DNA of 50,071 nucleotides, taken from NCBI GenBank assembly GCA_052148155.1, contig JBKQIY010000105.1, positions 1 through 50,071 on the forward strand. Reading direction: 5' to 3'. The stretch is from JBBQER01 sp052148155. GTDB taxonomy: Bacteria; Actinomycetota; Acidimicrobiia; IMCC26256; PALSA-610. A program made the translations under genes and the position numbers. Under the pieces are notes generated by a model. It had not been told where the DNA came from and made no database searches. It saw only the letters and a list, made by a program, of their open reading frames with translations. Position 1 is the stretch's first letter; the number at the start of each line of letters is the position of its first letter. Below are positions 25,029 through 37,280 of the stretch, in pieces.

Positions 25029-27059
25029 GTGCAGGAATTCGAGCTTGTCACCGACATGGAACCGGCCGGCGACCAGCCGCAGGCGATCTCGGCGCTGGTC
25101 GAGGGCGTCAAACGGCACGACCGGTTCCAGACCCTGCTCGGCATCACCGGTTCGGGCAAGAGCTTCACGATCGCCAACGTGATCGCCCAGGCGCAGCGGC
25201 CGACGTTGGTGCTCGCGCCGAACAAATCGCTCGCCGCGCAACTCGCGGCGGAGTTCCGTGAGTTCTTCCCGCGCAATCGCGTCGAGTATTTCGTCTCCTA
25301 CTACGACTACTACCAGCCCGAGGCGTACATCCCGTCGTCCGACACCTACATCGAAAAAGACAGCTCGATCAACGACGAAATCGACCGGCTCCGTCACTCG
25401 GCCACGAGCGCGCTGCTCACCCGACGTGACGTGATCATCGTCGCGTCGGTGTCCGCGATCTACGGGCTGGGTTCACCCGAGCAGTATTCCAAACAGCTCC
25501 TGATGCTCAGCCGCGGCGAGGAGCGCGATCAGCGTTCGATTCTGCGCCGACTCGTCGAACTTCAGTACGAACGCAACGATTTCGCGTTCGCGCGCAACAA
25601 GTTCCGCGTCCGGGGCGACACGATCGAGGTCTTCCCGGCCTACGAGGAGCGGGCCATACGCATCCAGCTCTTCGGCGACGACGTCGAGCGGATCTGCGCG
25701 GTCGACCCCCTCACCGGCGAGGTCATCGAGGAGCTCGACTCGCTCGCGTTGTTCCCGGCGTCGCATTACACCACCGACGAGGAGCGTCTCAAGGAGGCGA
25801 TCGCCGGCATCGAAACCGAGCTCGCCGAGCGCCTCGCCGAACTGGAGAGCGAACAGAAGCTGCTCGAGGCGCAACGGTTGCGGATGCGCACCACCTATGA
25901 CCTCGAAATGCTGCGCGAGGTCGGAAGTTGCTCAGGTGTCGAGAACTATTCGATGCACCTCGACGGCCGAGTCCGCCATCAGCCGCCGTACACCCTCCTC
26001 GACTACTTCCCCGACGACTGGCTCTGCGTCGTCGACGAATCGCACGTCGCGATCCCTCAGCTGCACGGCCAGTTCGAAGGCGACCGGTCGCGCAAGGACA
26101 CGCTCGTCGCGCACGGATTCCGGCTGCCGTCGGCGATGGACAACCGGCCGCTGCGTTTCGAGGAGTTCACCGAGCGAGTGAATCAGGTCGTGTTCCTCTC
26201 CGCGACCCCCGGACCGTACGAGCGAGAAATCTCGACGCAGATCGTCGAGCAGGTCGTCCGGCCCACAGGACTCATCGATCCTGAGGTGATCGTCAAGCCG
26301 ACCAAAGGTCAGATCGACGATCTGGTCGCCGAAATCCATGCCCGTACCGAAGCCGATCAACGCGTGCTGGTGACGACCCTCACGAAAAAAATGTCCGAGG
26401 ACTTGACCGACTACCTGCTCGAACTGGGTATCCGGGTCCGCTATCTACACTCCGAGATCGACACCCTCGAGCGCATAGAAATTCTGCGGTCGTTGCGGCT
26501 CGGCGAGTTCGACGTTCTGGTCGGCATCAACCTGCTTCGTGAGGGACTCGACCTTCCCGAAGTGTCGCTCGTCGCGATCCTCGACGCGGACAAGGAAGGC
26601 TTCTTACGGTCCGCGACATCGCTGATCCAGACAACTGGCCGCGCGGCCCGCAATGTCGACGGGCAAGTCATCATGTACGCCGACCGGATGACCGATTCGA
26701 TGCGATACGCGATATCGGAGACGACGCGGCGCCGCCAAAAGCAGATCGAATACAACACCGAGCACGGCATCGATCCTCAGACCGTCCGAAAAAAAGTCAC
26801 CGACATTCTCGAAATGATCCGAATGCGCGCCGGCGACGAGGCCGACACTGGACGGTCGCGGGGCAGAGGCCGCGGACGCAGTCGCTCAAACGCGACTCGA
26901 ACGGATCGACTCGATCTCCCGCGAGACGAGTTGGGGCGTCTCATCCAAAGCCTGACCGACGAGATGCACGACGCGGCACGTGACCTGCGCTTCGAAGAGG
27001 CCGCCCGACTCCGCGACGAAATCCACGAGATGAAACGAGAGCTGCGCGAGGTCGGGTAA
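25029..27059 (+). CDS. uvrB: Excinuclease ABC subunit B
   Basis: 676 residues. Helicase-like damage verifier. Walker A GITGSGKS (38-45). The beta-hairpin region YYDYYQPEAYIPSSDTYIEK clamps one DNA strand. Helicase box VVDESHV and motif VI TTGRAARN are present. The C-terminal UVR domain FEEAARLRDEIHEMK binds UvrA and UvrC. An Arg/Gly/Ser-rich linker (GRSRGRGRGRSRSN) before the UVR domain is more basic than I expect for UvrB. GTG start set by the promoter position. Confidence 0.97.
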   Translation: MQEFELVTDMEPAGDQPQAISALVEGVKRHDRFQTLLGITGSGKSFTIANVIAQAQRPTLVLAPNKSLAAQLAAEFREFFPRNRVEYFVSYYDYYQPEAYIPSSDTYIEKDSSINDEIDRLRHSATSALLTRRDVIIVASVSAIYGLGSPEQYSKQLLMLSRGEERDQRSILRRLVELQYERNDFAFARNKFRVRGDTIEVFPAYEERAIRIQLFGDDVERICAVDPLTGEVIEELDSLALFPASHYTTDEERLKEAIAGIETELAERLAELESEQKLLEAQRLRMRTTYDLEMLREVGSCSGVENYSMHLDGRVRHQPPYTLLDYFPDDWLCVVDESHVAIPQLHGQFEGDRSRKDTLVAHGFRLPSAMDNRPLRFEEFTERVNQVVFLSATPGPYEREISTQIVEQVVRPTGLIDPEVIVKPTKGQIDDLVAEIHARTEADQRVLVTTLTKKMSEDLTDYLLELGIRVRYLHSEIDTLERIEILRSLRLGEFDVLVGINLLREGLDLPEVSLVAILDADKEGFLRSATSLIQTTGRAARNVDGQVIMYADRMTDSMRYAISETTRRRQKQIEYNTEHGIDPQTVRKKVTDILEMIRMRAGDEADTGRSRGRGRGRSRSNATRTDRLDLPRDELGRLIQSLTDEMHDAARDLRFEEAARLRDEIHEMKRELREVG

Positions 27060-27062
27060 AAT
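27057..27062 (+). promoter_or_regulatory. -10 box TAAAAT overlapping uvrB stop codon
   Basis: The uvrB stop TAA is the first half of TAAAAT, 9 nt before the ATG at 27072. The downstream gene can therefore be transcribed on its own. Confidence 0.45.
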
Positions 27063-27071
27063 CGTTCCGAG

Positions 27072-28435
27072 ATGAGCAGCCGGCGACTGGCAGTCCTGCT
27101 CGGATTGGCGCTGCTCATCGCGGTCGGCCCCATCGTGGGAGCCGACACTGCGCAACCCGCGTCTCGTTACAGCCTCACGGCCAGCATCGCCGAGCACGGC
27201 ACCATCGATATCGCGCGATACCACAAGCGGCTCGGTGTCGATCACGCGATCTACAAGGGACATCTCCGTTCGGACAAAGGGCCCGGCCAACCGTTCCTTG
27301 CCGTACCGGTGTACTTGGTAGGTCGGGCATTCGGGGCCGAGTCGGCCCTGCACGCTCGAGTCTTCGGCGATCTCGGCCTGTGGTGGGACACGTTGTGGTC
27401 AGCGACGGTGCCGTTCGTCGTGCTCGTCGCCCTGATGTTCCTGCTCGCGGAGAAGTTCGCCCGACGCAACGTCGCCGCCGCCGTGGCCCTCATGGTCGGC
27501 GTGTGCACGATGATGCTCGAACACGCCGTGAACCTGTACGCACACGACCTCGCCGCACTGTTCGCGTTCGGAGCGTGGATCGCGATCGACGAGATCCCGT
27601 TGACTGCACCACGCGCCGCGCTTGCGGGTTTCCTCGCCGGTATGGCGGTCCTCACCGAATACGAGTCTGGGATCATTTTGACCGTCCTCGCCGTCTACCT
27701 TCTCGTGCGGCAACGCAACCGGATCGGCTGGTTCGCGCTGGGTGTCAGCGCGCCGCTCGCCGTCCTCGCGTGGTACCAGTGGCGGGCATTCGGCGCGCCG
27801 TGGCACACACCATCGGCCTATTACGCGGGCGTCCTCAACGGCACCACCAGAGGCGGATATTCGATCCCCAACGTGCACGATCTCGGGGCCGTGCTGTTCG
27901 GAAACCGCGGCCTGGTCATCGGCGCGCCGATCGCGTTCATCGGCCTGATCGGTGCCGGATGGCTCCTCGCTTCAGGGCCGAGCGCGGCCCGGCGCCACGC
28001 GATCGTCGCGTTCGCCGTCGTGGTGCCTTATCTCGTGCTCTGTGCAGGATGGTCGGGTCTGCCGCTGCTCGAAGAACCCGGCCCGCGGTACCTGATCCCC
28101 GCACTGCCATTTCTCGCAGTGCCCCTCGCCGCGACGTGGGATCGGCTGTGGCGCCCGATGCTGCTGGCTGCGCTGATCGGCGCCGCGATCTCGGTGCCCG
28201 ACGCGACCACCTACATCCTGCTCCGGCCCAAACAGCCGGCGTTTCCTGAGCTGTTTCGTCGCGTGCGGGTCGGCGAGTTCCTGCCGACGCTGTGGTCGAT
28301 GGCATTCGGACGGGCCGGCATCGTGCTCTACGGCGTCTCGGTCGTCGTCGCGGTCGCTTGGGTCGTGCGCGCGTGGCGGGAACCTGAGCGAACAGGTGTT
28401 CGACCAGCGGCGGTCGGGGAGATAGTCTCGGGACG

Positions 28436-28439
<4 letters not shown>
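27072..28439 (+). CDS. Polytopic GT-C-like membrane protein between uvrB and uvrA
   Basis: 455 residues, about ten helices. The loop after helix 1 includes RYSLTASIAEHGTIDI, then DHAIYKGHLRSDKGPGQP and LAVPVYL. This pattern belongs to a family of actinobacterial membrane proteins usually called hypothetical or glycosyltransferase-like. The charged loop is where GT-C enzymes bind the lipid-linked sugar. It overlaps uvrA by ATGA. Any link to DNA repair is positional only. Confidence 0.6.
28423..28428 (+). promoter_or_regulatory. -10 box TAGTCT, leaderless start of uvrA
   Basis: TAGTCT ends 7 nt before the uvrA ATG, inside the end of the previous gene. TTCGAC at 28399-28404 could be a -35 (18-bp spacing). 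Confidence 0.5.
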
Positions 28440-31279
<2,840 letters not shown>

Positions 31280-31286
31280 GCCGCGT

Positions 31287-32342
31287 ATGAACCGTGTGGT
31301 CCTCGCGGGCTTGATCGCCGCGCTATTGGCCGCCGGTTACATGCTCTACACGGTCCGCCCCCTCGATACCGGGCGCGGCGCGTACGTGAGCCTGTACGAC
31401 CATCCGAGCTCAGGGCTGCTCGCCGCGTTAGCCACCGGAGACGGCCAAAGTTACGCCGCGCTCGCTCGCGATCCGACGATGTCCCGTCCCCAAGTATTCG
31501 AAGACGGACCCGAGGAGGCCGCGTACCGGTATCAGCGTCCGGTTCTCGGATACCTCGCCTGGATCGGCTCGTTCGGACGACCCGAATGGGAACCGGACGC
31601 GCAAGCCGTGTTCGTCATCCTCGGCGCCGCGACCGCGACCGCGGCGTGCGCCGAACTCCTGAGACGCAGAAAGATGCTGCCGTACCTCGCGTTGTTTGTG
31701 CTGGTGACGCCAGGCACGCTTTCGGCAATCTCGGGTCTGACCGCGGAACCGATCGCGCTCGCGTTCGTGACGCTCGGGCTCCTGGCCTGGTGGGCGCCGC
31801 GCCGGCGCGCGGTGCTCACCGCGGTGTTCATGTCGTTGGCTGCACTGACCCGCGAGTCGTCACTCGTTGCGCTCGTCCCGCTCGGAGTCGTCGAGCTTGT
31901 GGGCTCACACCGCGGCGCGTTGGTTGTTCGCGTGCGACGCCTGATGCCGCTCCTGGTCCCGTTCGCGGCGTACGCATCGTGGCTGGTCATCCTTCGCGTC
32001 CGGGTCCATGCCTGGCCGGTCGCCGGTCGAGCGGTTCGGCTGTCAGCGGTCCCGTTCGGGGCGCTCGTGCACGACGTTCCGAGATTCCTGCAACCCGCGA
32101 CAACGTGGCTGTGGTTCGTTGTCGGCGCACTCCTTGTCGCTTGGGTCCTGGTGCGTGGACGCAAGGATCCCCTTTCGCCGATCGTCGTCGCGTACGCGGT
32201 GTTCGCCGCGTTTTTCGGGACCGACGTCTGGCGGCGCTGGCAGGACTTCGGCCGGCCGCTCCTGCCGCTGTACGCCTACAGCATCGTTGCGGTCCTCACA
32301 TGGCTGCAGGACGTACCGAAACGGTCGAAACAAACCATGTGA
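31287..32342 (+). CDS. Polytopic GT-C-like membrane protein (family A, second copy)
   Basis: 351 residues, about nine helices. Paralogue of the protein at 11199: shares GDGQSYAALARDPTMSRPQ, ALTRES and DVWRRWQDFGRPLLPL. Starts 7 bp after uvrA, and its stop overlaps the next gene (ATGTGA). Likely uses the Asp in the first loop if it is an active glycosyltransferase; substrate unknown. Confidence 0.65.
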   Translation: MNRVVLAGLIAALLAAGYMLYTVRPLDTGRGAYVSLYDHPSSGLLAALATGDGQSYAALARDPTMSRPQVFEDGPEEAAYRYQRPVLGYLAWIGSFGRPEWEPDAQAVFVILGAATATAACAELLRRRKMLPYLALFVLVTPGTLSAISGLTAEPIALAFVTLGLLAWWAPRRRAVLTAVFMSLAALTRESSLVALVPLGVVELVGSHRGALVVRVRRLMPLLVPFAAYASWLVILRVRVHAWPVAGRAVRLSAVPFGALVHDVPRFLQPATTWLWFVVGALLVAWVLVRGRKDPLSPIVVAYAVFAAFFGTDVWRRWQDFGRPLLPLYAYSIVAVLTWLQDVPKRSKQTM

Positions 32343-33379
32343 TATCGAAGCGCCGAGTGCCGACGAGCGCCTGGCTCCTGTCCGGCGGAACCGCACTCGG
32401 GCTCGCAGTCGCGACGGGCGCGCTCCTGGCGCGACGCGGCACCAACAGCTTCTACGCCGAAGGCGACGCCGCAACGTACCGTCTCATCGCAGCTGATCTG
32501 TTCGGACGGGCCAACGGGTTCACCAACCATGCCGACGCCGCCTATCGTTACGGCCGCGTTGGGCTTCCATTCCTCGGATGGCTGTTCGCGTTCGGCCGGC
32601 CCGGCGCGGTCGGCTCGACACTGATCTGGGTCAACGTCGCCGCGATCGCCGCGATCCCCGGCCTCGCCGCGACGTTGCTCGAGGGATACGACAGCCCGGG
32701 TGTCGCCGGCGCGATCGTCGTGTTGGCGGCCGGCTTGTTCGCCCTCTCCCGCGACCCGGTCGCCGAACCGCTCATGATCGCCCTCATCGTCCTCGCGTAC
32801 GTGCTCGACGCGCACGGCGGTCGGCGCAGCGCGTTGGTCGTGCTCGCCTACGCAGTCCTGGTGAAAGAGGTCGCAGCACTCGCGTTGGTGCCGTGGCTGT
32901 GGCGCGCGGTGCGCACGAGGAACTGGCGCGACGTCGGCGGTGTTGGCGCCGCGCTCGTTCCGTACGCGAGCTGGTGCGCATGGGTCCGATGGCGGATCGG
33001 CGCGTTTCCGTTCCTCGCACACACTGTCCAGCGGACCGGCGCCATCGGCCTGCCGTTCGCGGGTATGTGGACGACCTGGAACGATATGCCGCACCACTCC
33101 ACAACGATCCTGACGTTGACGTCCGTCACGATCGCGTTGGCCGCCGCGGCGGCGTGGGCGGCGCGCCGGTCGCCGATCGGTGGCCTCGCGGCCGCGTTCG
33201 GATGCTTGACGTTGTGCTTGGGGCCGAACGCTTTGCGCTTCTCGTTCGAGATCGGACGTCTGCTCGCACCCGCACAGGTGTTCGCGCTGGTCGCTCTCGC
33301 GATCGCAGGCTCGACACGCCGAACCCGACGCCCGGCGTTGGTTACCCTGCAACGTGACCCGATGGCCGCCCGACGCTGA
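32339..33379 (+). CDS. Polytopic GT-C-like membrane protein (family A, divergent copy)
   Basis: 346 residues, about nine helices. The first loop reads GDAATYRLIAADLFGR, a divergent version of the family A motif, followed by RYGRVGLPFLGWLFAFGRPG like the previous gene. It has lost the DVWRR block but keeps a short FSFEIGRLLAPAQVF near the end. GTG 32339 overlaps the upstream stop; a GTG at 32357 is also possible. Tandem duplication of the preceding gene followed by divergence is likely. The 3' end overlaps the methyltransferase start by 26 bp. Confidence 0.6.
   Translation: MISKRRVPTSAWLLSGGTALGLAVATGALLARRGTNSFYAEGDAATYRLIAADLFGRANGFTNHADAAYRYGRVGLPFLGWLFAFGRPGAVGSTLIWVNVAAIAAIPGLAATLLEGYDSPGVAGAIVVLAAGLFALSRDPVAEPLMIALIVLAYVLDAHGGRRSALVVLAYAVLVKEVAALALVPWLWRAVRTRNWRDVGGVGAALVPYASWCAWVRWRIGAFPFLAHTVQRTGAIGLPFAGMWTTWNDMPHHSTTILTLTSVTIALAAAAAWAARRSPIGGLAAAFGCLTLCLGPNALRFSFEIGRLLAPAQVFALVALAIAGSTRRTRRPALVTLQRDPMAARR
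33343..33348 (+). promoter_or_regulatory. -10 box TACCCT, leaderless start of methyltransferase
   Basis: TACCCT ends 5 nt before the GTG at 33354 and lies inside the end of the upstream gene. No ribosome binding site is present. Confidence 0.4.
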
Positions 33380-34106
33380 CCCGAACGCCTGGGAGCGCAA
33401 CGCCCGCTGGTGGCAGGACGGCTTCACCGACGGGGCCGACCCGGAGTACGAAGAACAGATCCTTCCGCTCGCCGCGGAGTGCCTGGCCGGCGCAACCCGG
33501 GTCGTCGACGTCGGGACAGGAGAAGGCCAACTCGCTCGGCTCGCGACCCGCCTCGGCGTCCCGGTCGTCGTTGGGGTCGATCCGACCCGTGCCCAACTCC
33601 GGGTCGCGGCCGAACGCGGCGGCGGGCCGGCCTATCTGCGCGCCGAGGCGGAACGGTTGCCGTTTGCCGATGCGACCTTCGACACCGCAGTCGCGTGTTT
33701 GGTGTTCGAGCACCTTGCCGATCACGAGCGCCCGATCGCGGAGATCGCACGGGTGCTCGCTCCGGGCGGAACATTCGTGTTCCTGCTCAACCATCCGTTA
33801 CTCCAGGCCCCCAACAGCGGCTGGGTGATCGACCACATCCTCGACGAGGAGTACTGGCGGATCGGCCCGTACCTTCCGGTCGACGTGACGATGGAGGAAC
33901 TGGCGCCCGGAGTCGTGCTCCCGTTCGTGCACCGGCCGCTCTCTCAGTACGTCAACGCGATGGCCGCTCGCGGACTGTTCATCGAACGGATGGAGGAACC
34001 CGCACCGCCCGAAGGGTTCCTGGCCAAAGCCGACGAGTACCGCGCCGCCGCCACGATCCCGCGGCTTTTGCTTCTCGTCGCCCGCAAGGCCGCAAACGTT
34101 AGGTGA
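33354..34106 (+). CDS. SAM-dependent class I methyltransferase
   Basis: 250 residues. Rossmann-type Methyltransf_11 fold: motif I VVDVGTGEGQLARLA binds SAM, with acidic GVDPT at the end of strand 2. Motif II region is LPFADATFDTAVACLVFEHL, and motif III is RVLAPGGTFVFLL. The acceptor is unknown; the C-terminal half is loosely similar to enzymes acting on small molecules or lipids. Converges on nadA with an 8-bp overlap. Confidence 0.85.
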   Translation: MTRWPPDADPNAWERNARWWQDGFTDGADPEYEEQILPLAAECLAGATRVVDVGTGEGQLARLATRLGVPVVVGVDPTRAQLRVAAERGGGPAYLRAEAERLPFADATFDTAVACLVFEHLADHERPIAEIARVLAPGGTFVFLLNHPLLQAPNSGWVIDHILDEEYWRIGPYLPVDVTMEELAPGVVLPFVHRPLSQYVNAMAARGLFIERMEEPAPPEGFLAKADEYRAAATIPRLLLLVARKAANVR

Positions 34107-35193
34107 TGTCGAGCATGCGTTGGAGGGCGACGCGTGCCCACTCGGCATCGTCGGGGTCGACGACGATCTGATTGACGATGCCGCCCCCCACGAGCGCGTC
34201 GAGCGTCCACGCCAGATGCGGCGCGTCGATGCGGAACATCGTGGCGCAAGGACAGATCAGCGGGTCGAGCGACACGACGGTCTTGTCGGGGTGGTCGCGG
34301 GCCAGGCGCTGCACCATGTGGATCTCGGTCCCGACCGCGATCGTCGCGCCCGACGGTGCCGCCGCAACCCATGCTTGGATCCGTTCCGTGGACCCGACAC
34401 GATCGGCGACCTCCACCACGTCGTGGGCGCATTCGGGATGGACGATCACTTCGACGCCGGGATAGTCGGCCCGCGCGGCGGCGACGTGGCCGGGCCGGAA
34501 GCGCTGGTGCACCGAGCAATGACCCTTCCAAAGCACCAGCGTGCAGTCCTTCACCTCCCGCTCCTCGAGCCCGCCGCACTCGCGTTGCGGATTCCACAGC
34601 CGCATGTCCGACTCGATGTAACCCATCTCGAAGCCGGTATTGCGGCCCAGGTGCTGATCGGGGAAGAACAAGACCTTGTCGCCCCGCTCGAGCGCCCACG
34701 CGAGCACCGCACGCGCATTCGAAGACGTGCAGACCGCTCCGCCGTGGCGGCCGACGAAGGCCTTCAACGCCGCGGCCGAGTTCATGTAGGTGATCGGTAC
34801 CACCCGGTCAATCGCGGTGATCGCCCCGATGTCCGCCCATGCCTCTTCGACCTGGTCGATATCGGCCATGTCAGCCATCGAACAGCCCGCGTTGAGGTCG
34901 GGCAGAATGACGCGTTGGTGATCGGCGGTGAGCACATCGGCAGACTCGGCCATGAAGTGCACACCACAGAAAACGATGTCCGTCGCCTGGTCGTTCTCCG
35001 CCGCGAACCGGGCGAGTCGAAACGAATCACCGACCGCGTCGGCCCAGCGAATGACCTCATCACGTTGGTAGTGATGGCCGAGAATGAGGAGCCGGTCGCC
35101 GAGGGTGCGTTTGGCCTGTGCGATACGCGAAACCAGCTCGTCCGGCTTCGCGAGCGTGTAGTCGTCCGGCAGCGGAGCCTGAAGACGCAGCAT
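34099..35193 (-). CDS. nadA: Quinolinate synthase A
   Basis: 364 residues, the length of the Bacillus-type enzyme. Condenses iminoaspartate with dihydroxyacetone phosphate to quinolinate for NAD synthesis, using a [4Fe-4S] cluster. Likely ligands by homology: Cys104 in NAGCSMADM, the Cys in KGHCSVHQRF, and a Cys in the late CPCATMF motif. ATG chosen because GGGGAGG ends 6 nt upstream. nadB and nadC are not adjacent, which is unusual. Confidence 0.95.
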   Translation of the reverse strand: MLRLQAPLPDDYTLAKPDELVSRIAQAKRTLGDRLLILGHHYQRDEVIRWADAVGDSFRLARFAAENDQATDIVFCGVHFMAESADVLTADHQRVILPDLNAGCSMADMADIDQVEEAWADIGAITAIDRVVPITYMNSAAALKAFVGRHGGAVCTSSNARAVLAWALERGDKVLFFPDQHLGRNTGFEMGYIESDMRLWNPQRECGGLEEREVKDCTLVLWKGHCSVHQRFRPGHVAAARADYPGVEVIVHPECAHDVVEVADRVGSTERIQAWVAAAPSGATIAVGTEIHMVQRLARDHPDKTVVSLDPLICPCATMFRIDAPHLAWTLDALVGGGIVNQIVVDPDDAEWARVALQRMLDIT

Positions 35194-35372
35194 GTGTTGC
35201 CTCCCCATGGCGGGGTAGGGGCTGCTCGTCGGCCGGCGGGTGACAGCCCGGTCGCCACACCGCGGGGTTGTCGGCCTCGGAGCGGGATTCTCTGCGCCGG
35301 ATACCGGGCCGGCGTACCCCCACGATAACACCGACGGGCCCGCGAGGCGTAGCCCAGCCGCGACAATGGGAC

Positions 35373-37280
35373 ATGGTCGCCCGTCCGGAACCCGGAAGCA
35401 TCCCCGACGCTCCCGGCTCGTACCAGTTCCTCGACGCCGAAGGCCGGGTGATCTACGTCGGCAAGGCGAAAAGCCTCCGCAGCCGACTCTCGAACTACTT
35501 CGCCCCCCCGGCGACACTGTCAGAACGTACCTATCAGATGGTGCAGACCGCAGATCACGTCGAGTGGATCGTCGCCAAAAACGAGGTCGAGGCCTTCTTC
35601 CTCGAGTTCAACCTGATCAAACGGCACAAGCCTCGTTTCAACATCCGCCTCAAAGACGACAAGTCGTACCCGTACCTCGCGGTCACGCTCGACGAAGAAT
35701 GGCCGCGTGCGATGGTCATGCGCGGCCAACACCGCAAAGGGGTCCGGTACTTCGGACCGTTCGCGCACGCGTACGCGATCCGCGAGACCCTCGACCTGCT
35801 GCTGCGAACGTTCCCGATCCGCACCTGCACCAACACCAAGTTCGACCGTCACCATCGCCTGGGACGGCCGTGCCTGTACGCACATATCGAGAAATGCGCA
35901 GCACCGTGTGTCGACGAGGTCGACCACGACGAGTACATGCGCCTCGTCCAAGACCTGTGCGACTTTCTCGACGGCGAACACGAACCTGTGCTGCGCCGCC
36001 TCGAGGAACGGATGCGCGTCGCGTCCGACCAACTCGAGTTCGAACTCGCGGCCCGCGTCCGAGATCAACTCGCGAGCGTCCGCAAGGCCATCGAACGCCA
36101 ACAGATGGTCGGCACCCGCGAAGAAGACTACGACCTCATCGGGCTGGCCGAGGACCCGCTCGAGGCGAGCGTACAGCTCTTCTTCGTCCGCAAAGGTCGA
36201 GTGGTCGGACGCAAGGGACTCATCGTCGACAAGGTCGAAGACCTCGAAACGCCAGCCCTCATCGCACGGGTCGTCGAACAGCTCTACGCCGACGCACCCG
36301 CCGAAGACGTACCGAAGGAGATTCTCGTCCCGGTCGAACCCGAAGACCTCGACCTCTACGAGGAGTTCCTCACCATGAACCGCGGTTCGAAAGTACGGAT
36401 CCGCGTCCCGCAACGCGGCGGCAAGCGGGAACTCCTCGACACAGCCATGCTCAACGCCCGAGAGTCATTCCAGCGTCACAAGCTCCGACGCGCCTCTGAT
36501 CACAACGCGCGAGCGCGAACACTCGTCGCGCTGCAAGACGCGCTTGACCTCCCCGAAGCACCGTTGCGGATCGAATGTTTCGACATCTCGCACATTCAGG
36601 GCACCAACATCGTCGCCTCGATGGTGGTGATGGAAGACGGCATCGCCAAACGGTCGGACTATCGGCGCTTCAAAGTCAAAACGCTCGACAACCAAGATGA
36701 CTTCGCGTCGATGGACGAAGTGCTCACCCGGCGGTTCCGTCACTACCTGCGCGAGCGCGACGAAGGCGCACACGCAGGGAAACGCTTTTCCTACCCTCCG
36801 AACCTTCTCGTCGTCGACGGCGGTCGGGGACAGCTCAACGTGGCCGTGCGCGTACTCGAAGAGCTCGGCCTCGAAGACATCAGCGTGGCCAGCCTCGCCA
36901 AACGGTTAGAAGAGGTCTACCTACCCGGACGCGACGAGCCCGTCCGCATCCCTCGCGACTCAGAAGCGCTCTACCTGCTCCAGCAGGTGCGCGACGAGGC
37001 CCACCGCTTCGCGATCACCTACCACCGCCAGTTGCGGGGCAAAAAGATGACCGTCTCGACGCTCGACGGCATCGCCGGCCTCGGCCCCGGACGCAAACAA
37101 CGTCTGCTGCGTGCCTACGGATCGGTCAAGAAACTCCGAACGTTGACCGAAGAGGACCTGCGCGCCCTCACCTGGCTGCCCGACCCGGTCGGCACGGCCG
37201 TGTACCGGCGTCTCCACAACCTCGACACGCCCGATCCTGCCCCTCACCGCCGTACCGGCGCGACGATGGACGAATCATGA
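35373..37280 (+). CDS. uvrC: Excinuclease ABC subunit C
   Basis: 635 residues from ATG 35373. Makes both incisions around a lesion. N-terminal GIY-YIG nuclease (PGSYQFLDAEG and VIYVGKAKSL), a cysteine-containing region (CLYAHIEKCAAPC), UVR motif (FELAARVRDQL), RNase H-like endonuclease (FDISHIQGTNIVASMVV and VVDGGRGQLNVA) and C-terminal helix-hairpin-helix (IAGLGPGRKQRLL). The open frame extends upstream without sense. GACAAT, 5 nt before the ATG, may be a leaderless -10. Overlaps rapZ by ATGA. Confidence 0.97.
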   Translation: MVARPEPGSIPDAPGSYQFLDAEGRVIYVGKAKSLRSRLSNYFAPPATLSERTYQMVQTADHVEWIVAKNEVEAFFLEFNLIKRHKPRFNIRLKDDKSYPYLAVTLDEEWPRAMVMRGQHRKGVRYFGPFAHAYAIRETLDLLLRTFPIRTCTNTKFDRHHRLGRPCLYAHIEKCAAPCVDEVDHDEYMRLVQDLCDFLDGEHEPVLRRLEERMRVASDQLEFELAARVRDQLASVRKAIERQQMVGTREEDYDLIGLAEDPLEASVQLFFVRKGRVVGRKGLIVDKVEDLETPALIARVVEQLYADAPAEDVPKEILVPVEPEDLDLYEEFLTMNRGSKVRIRVPQRGGKRELLDTAMLNARESFQRHKLRRASDHNARARTLVALQDALDLPEAPLRIECFDISHIQGTNIVASMVVMEDGIAKRSDYRRFKVKTLDNQDDFASMDEVLTRRFRHYLRERDEGAHAGKRFSYPPNLLVVDGGRGQLNVAVRVLEELGLEDISVASLAKRLEEVYLPGRDEPVRIPRDSEALYLLQQVRDEAHRFAITYHRQLRGKKMTVSTLDGIAGLGPGRKQRLLRAYGSVKKLRTLTEEDLRALTWLPDPVGTAVYRRLHNLDTPDPAPHRRTGATMDES

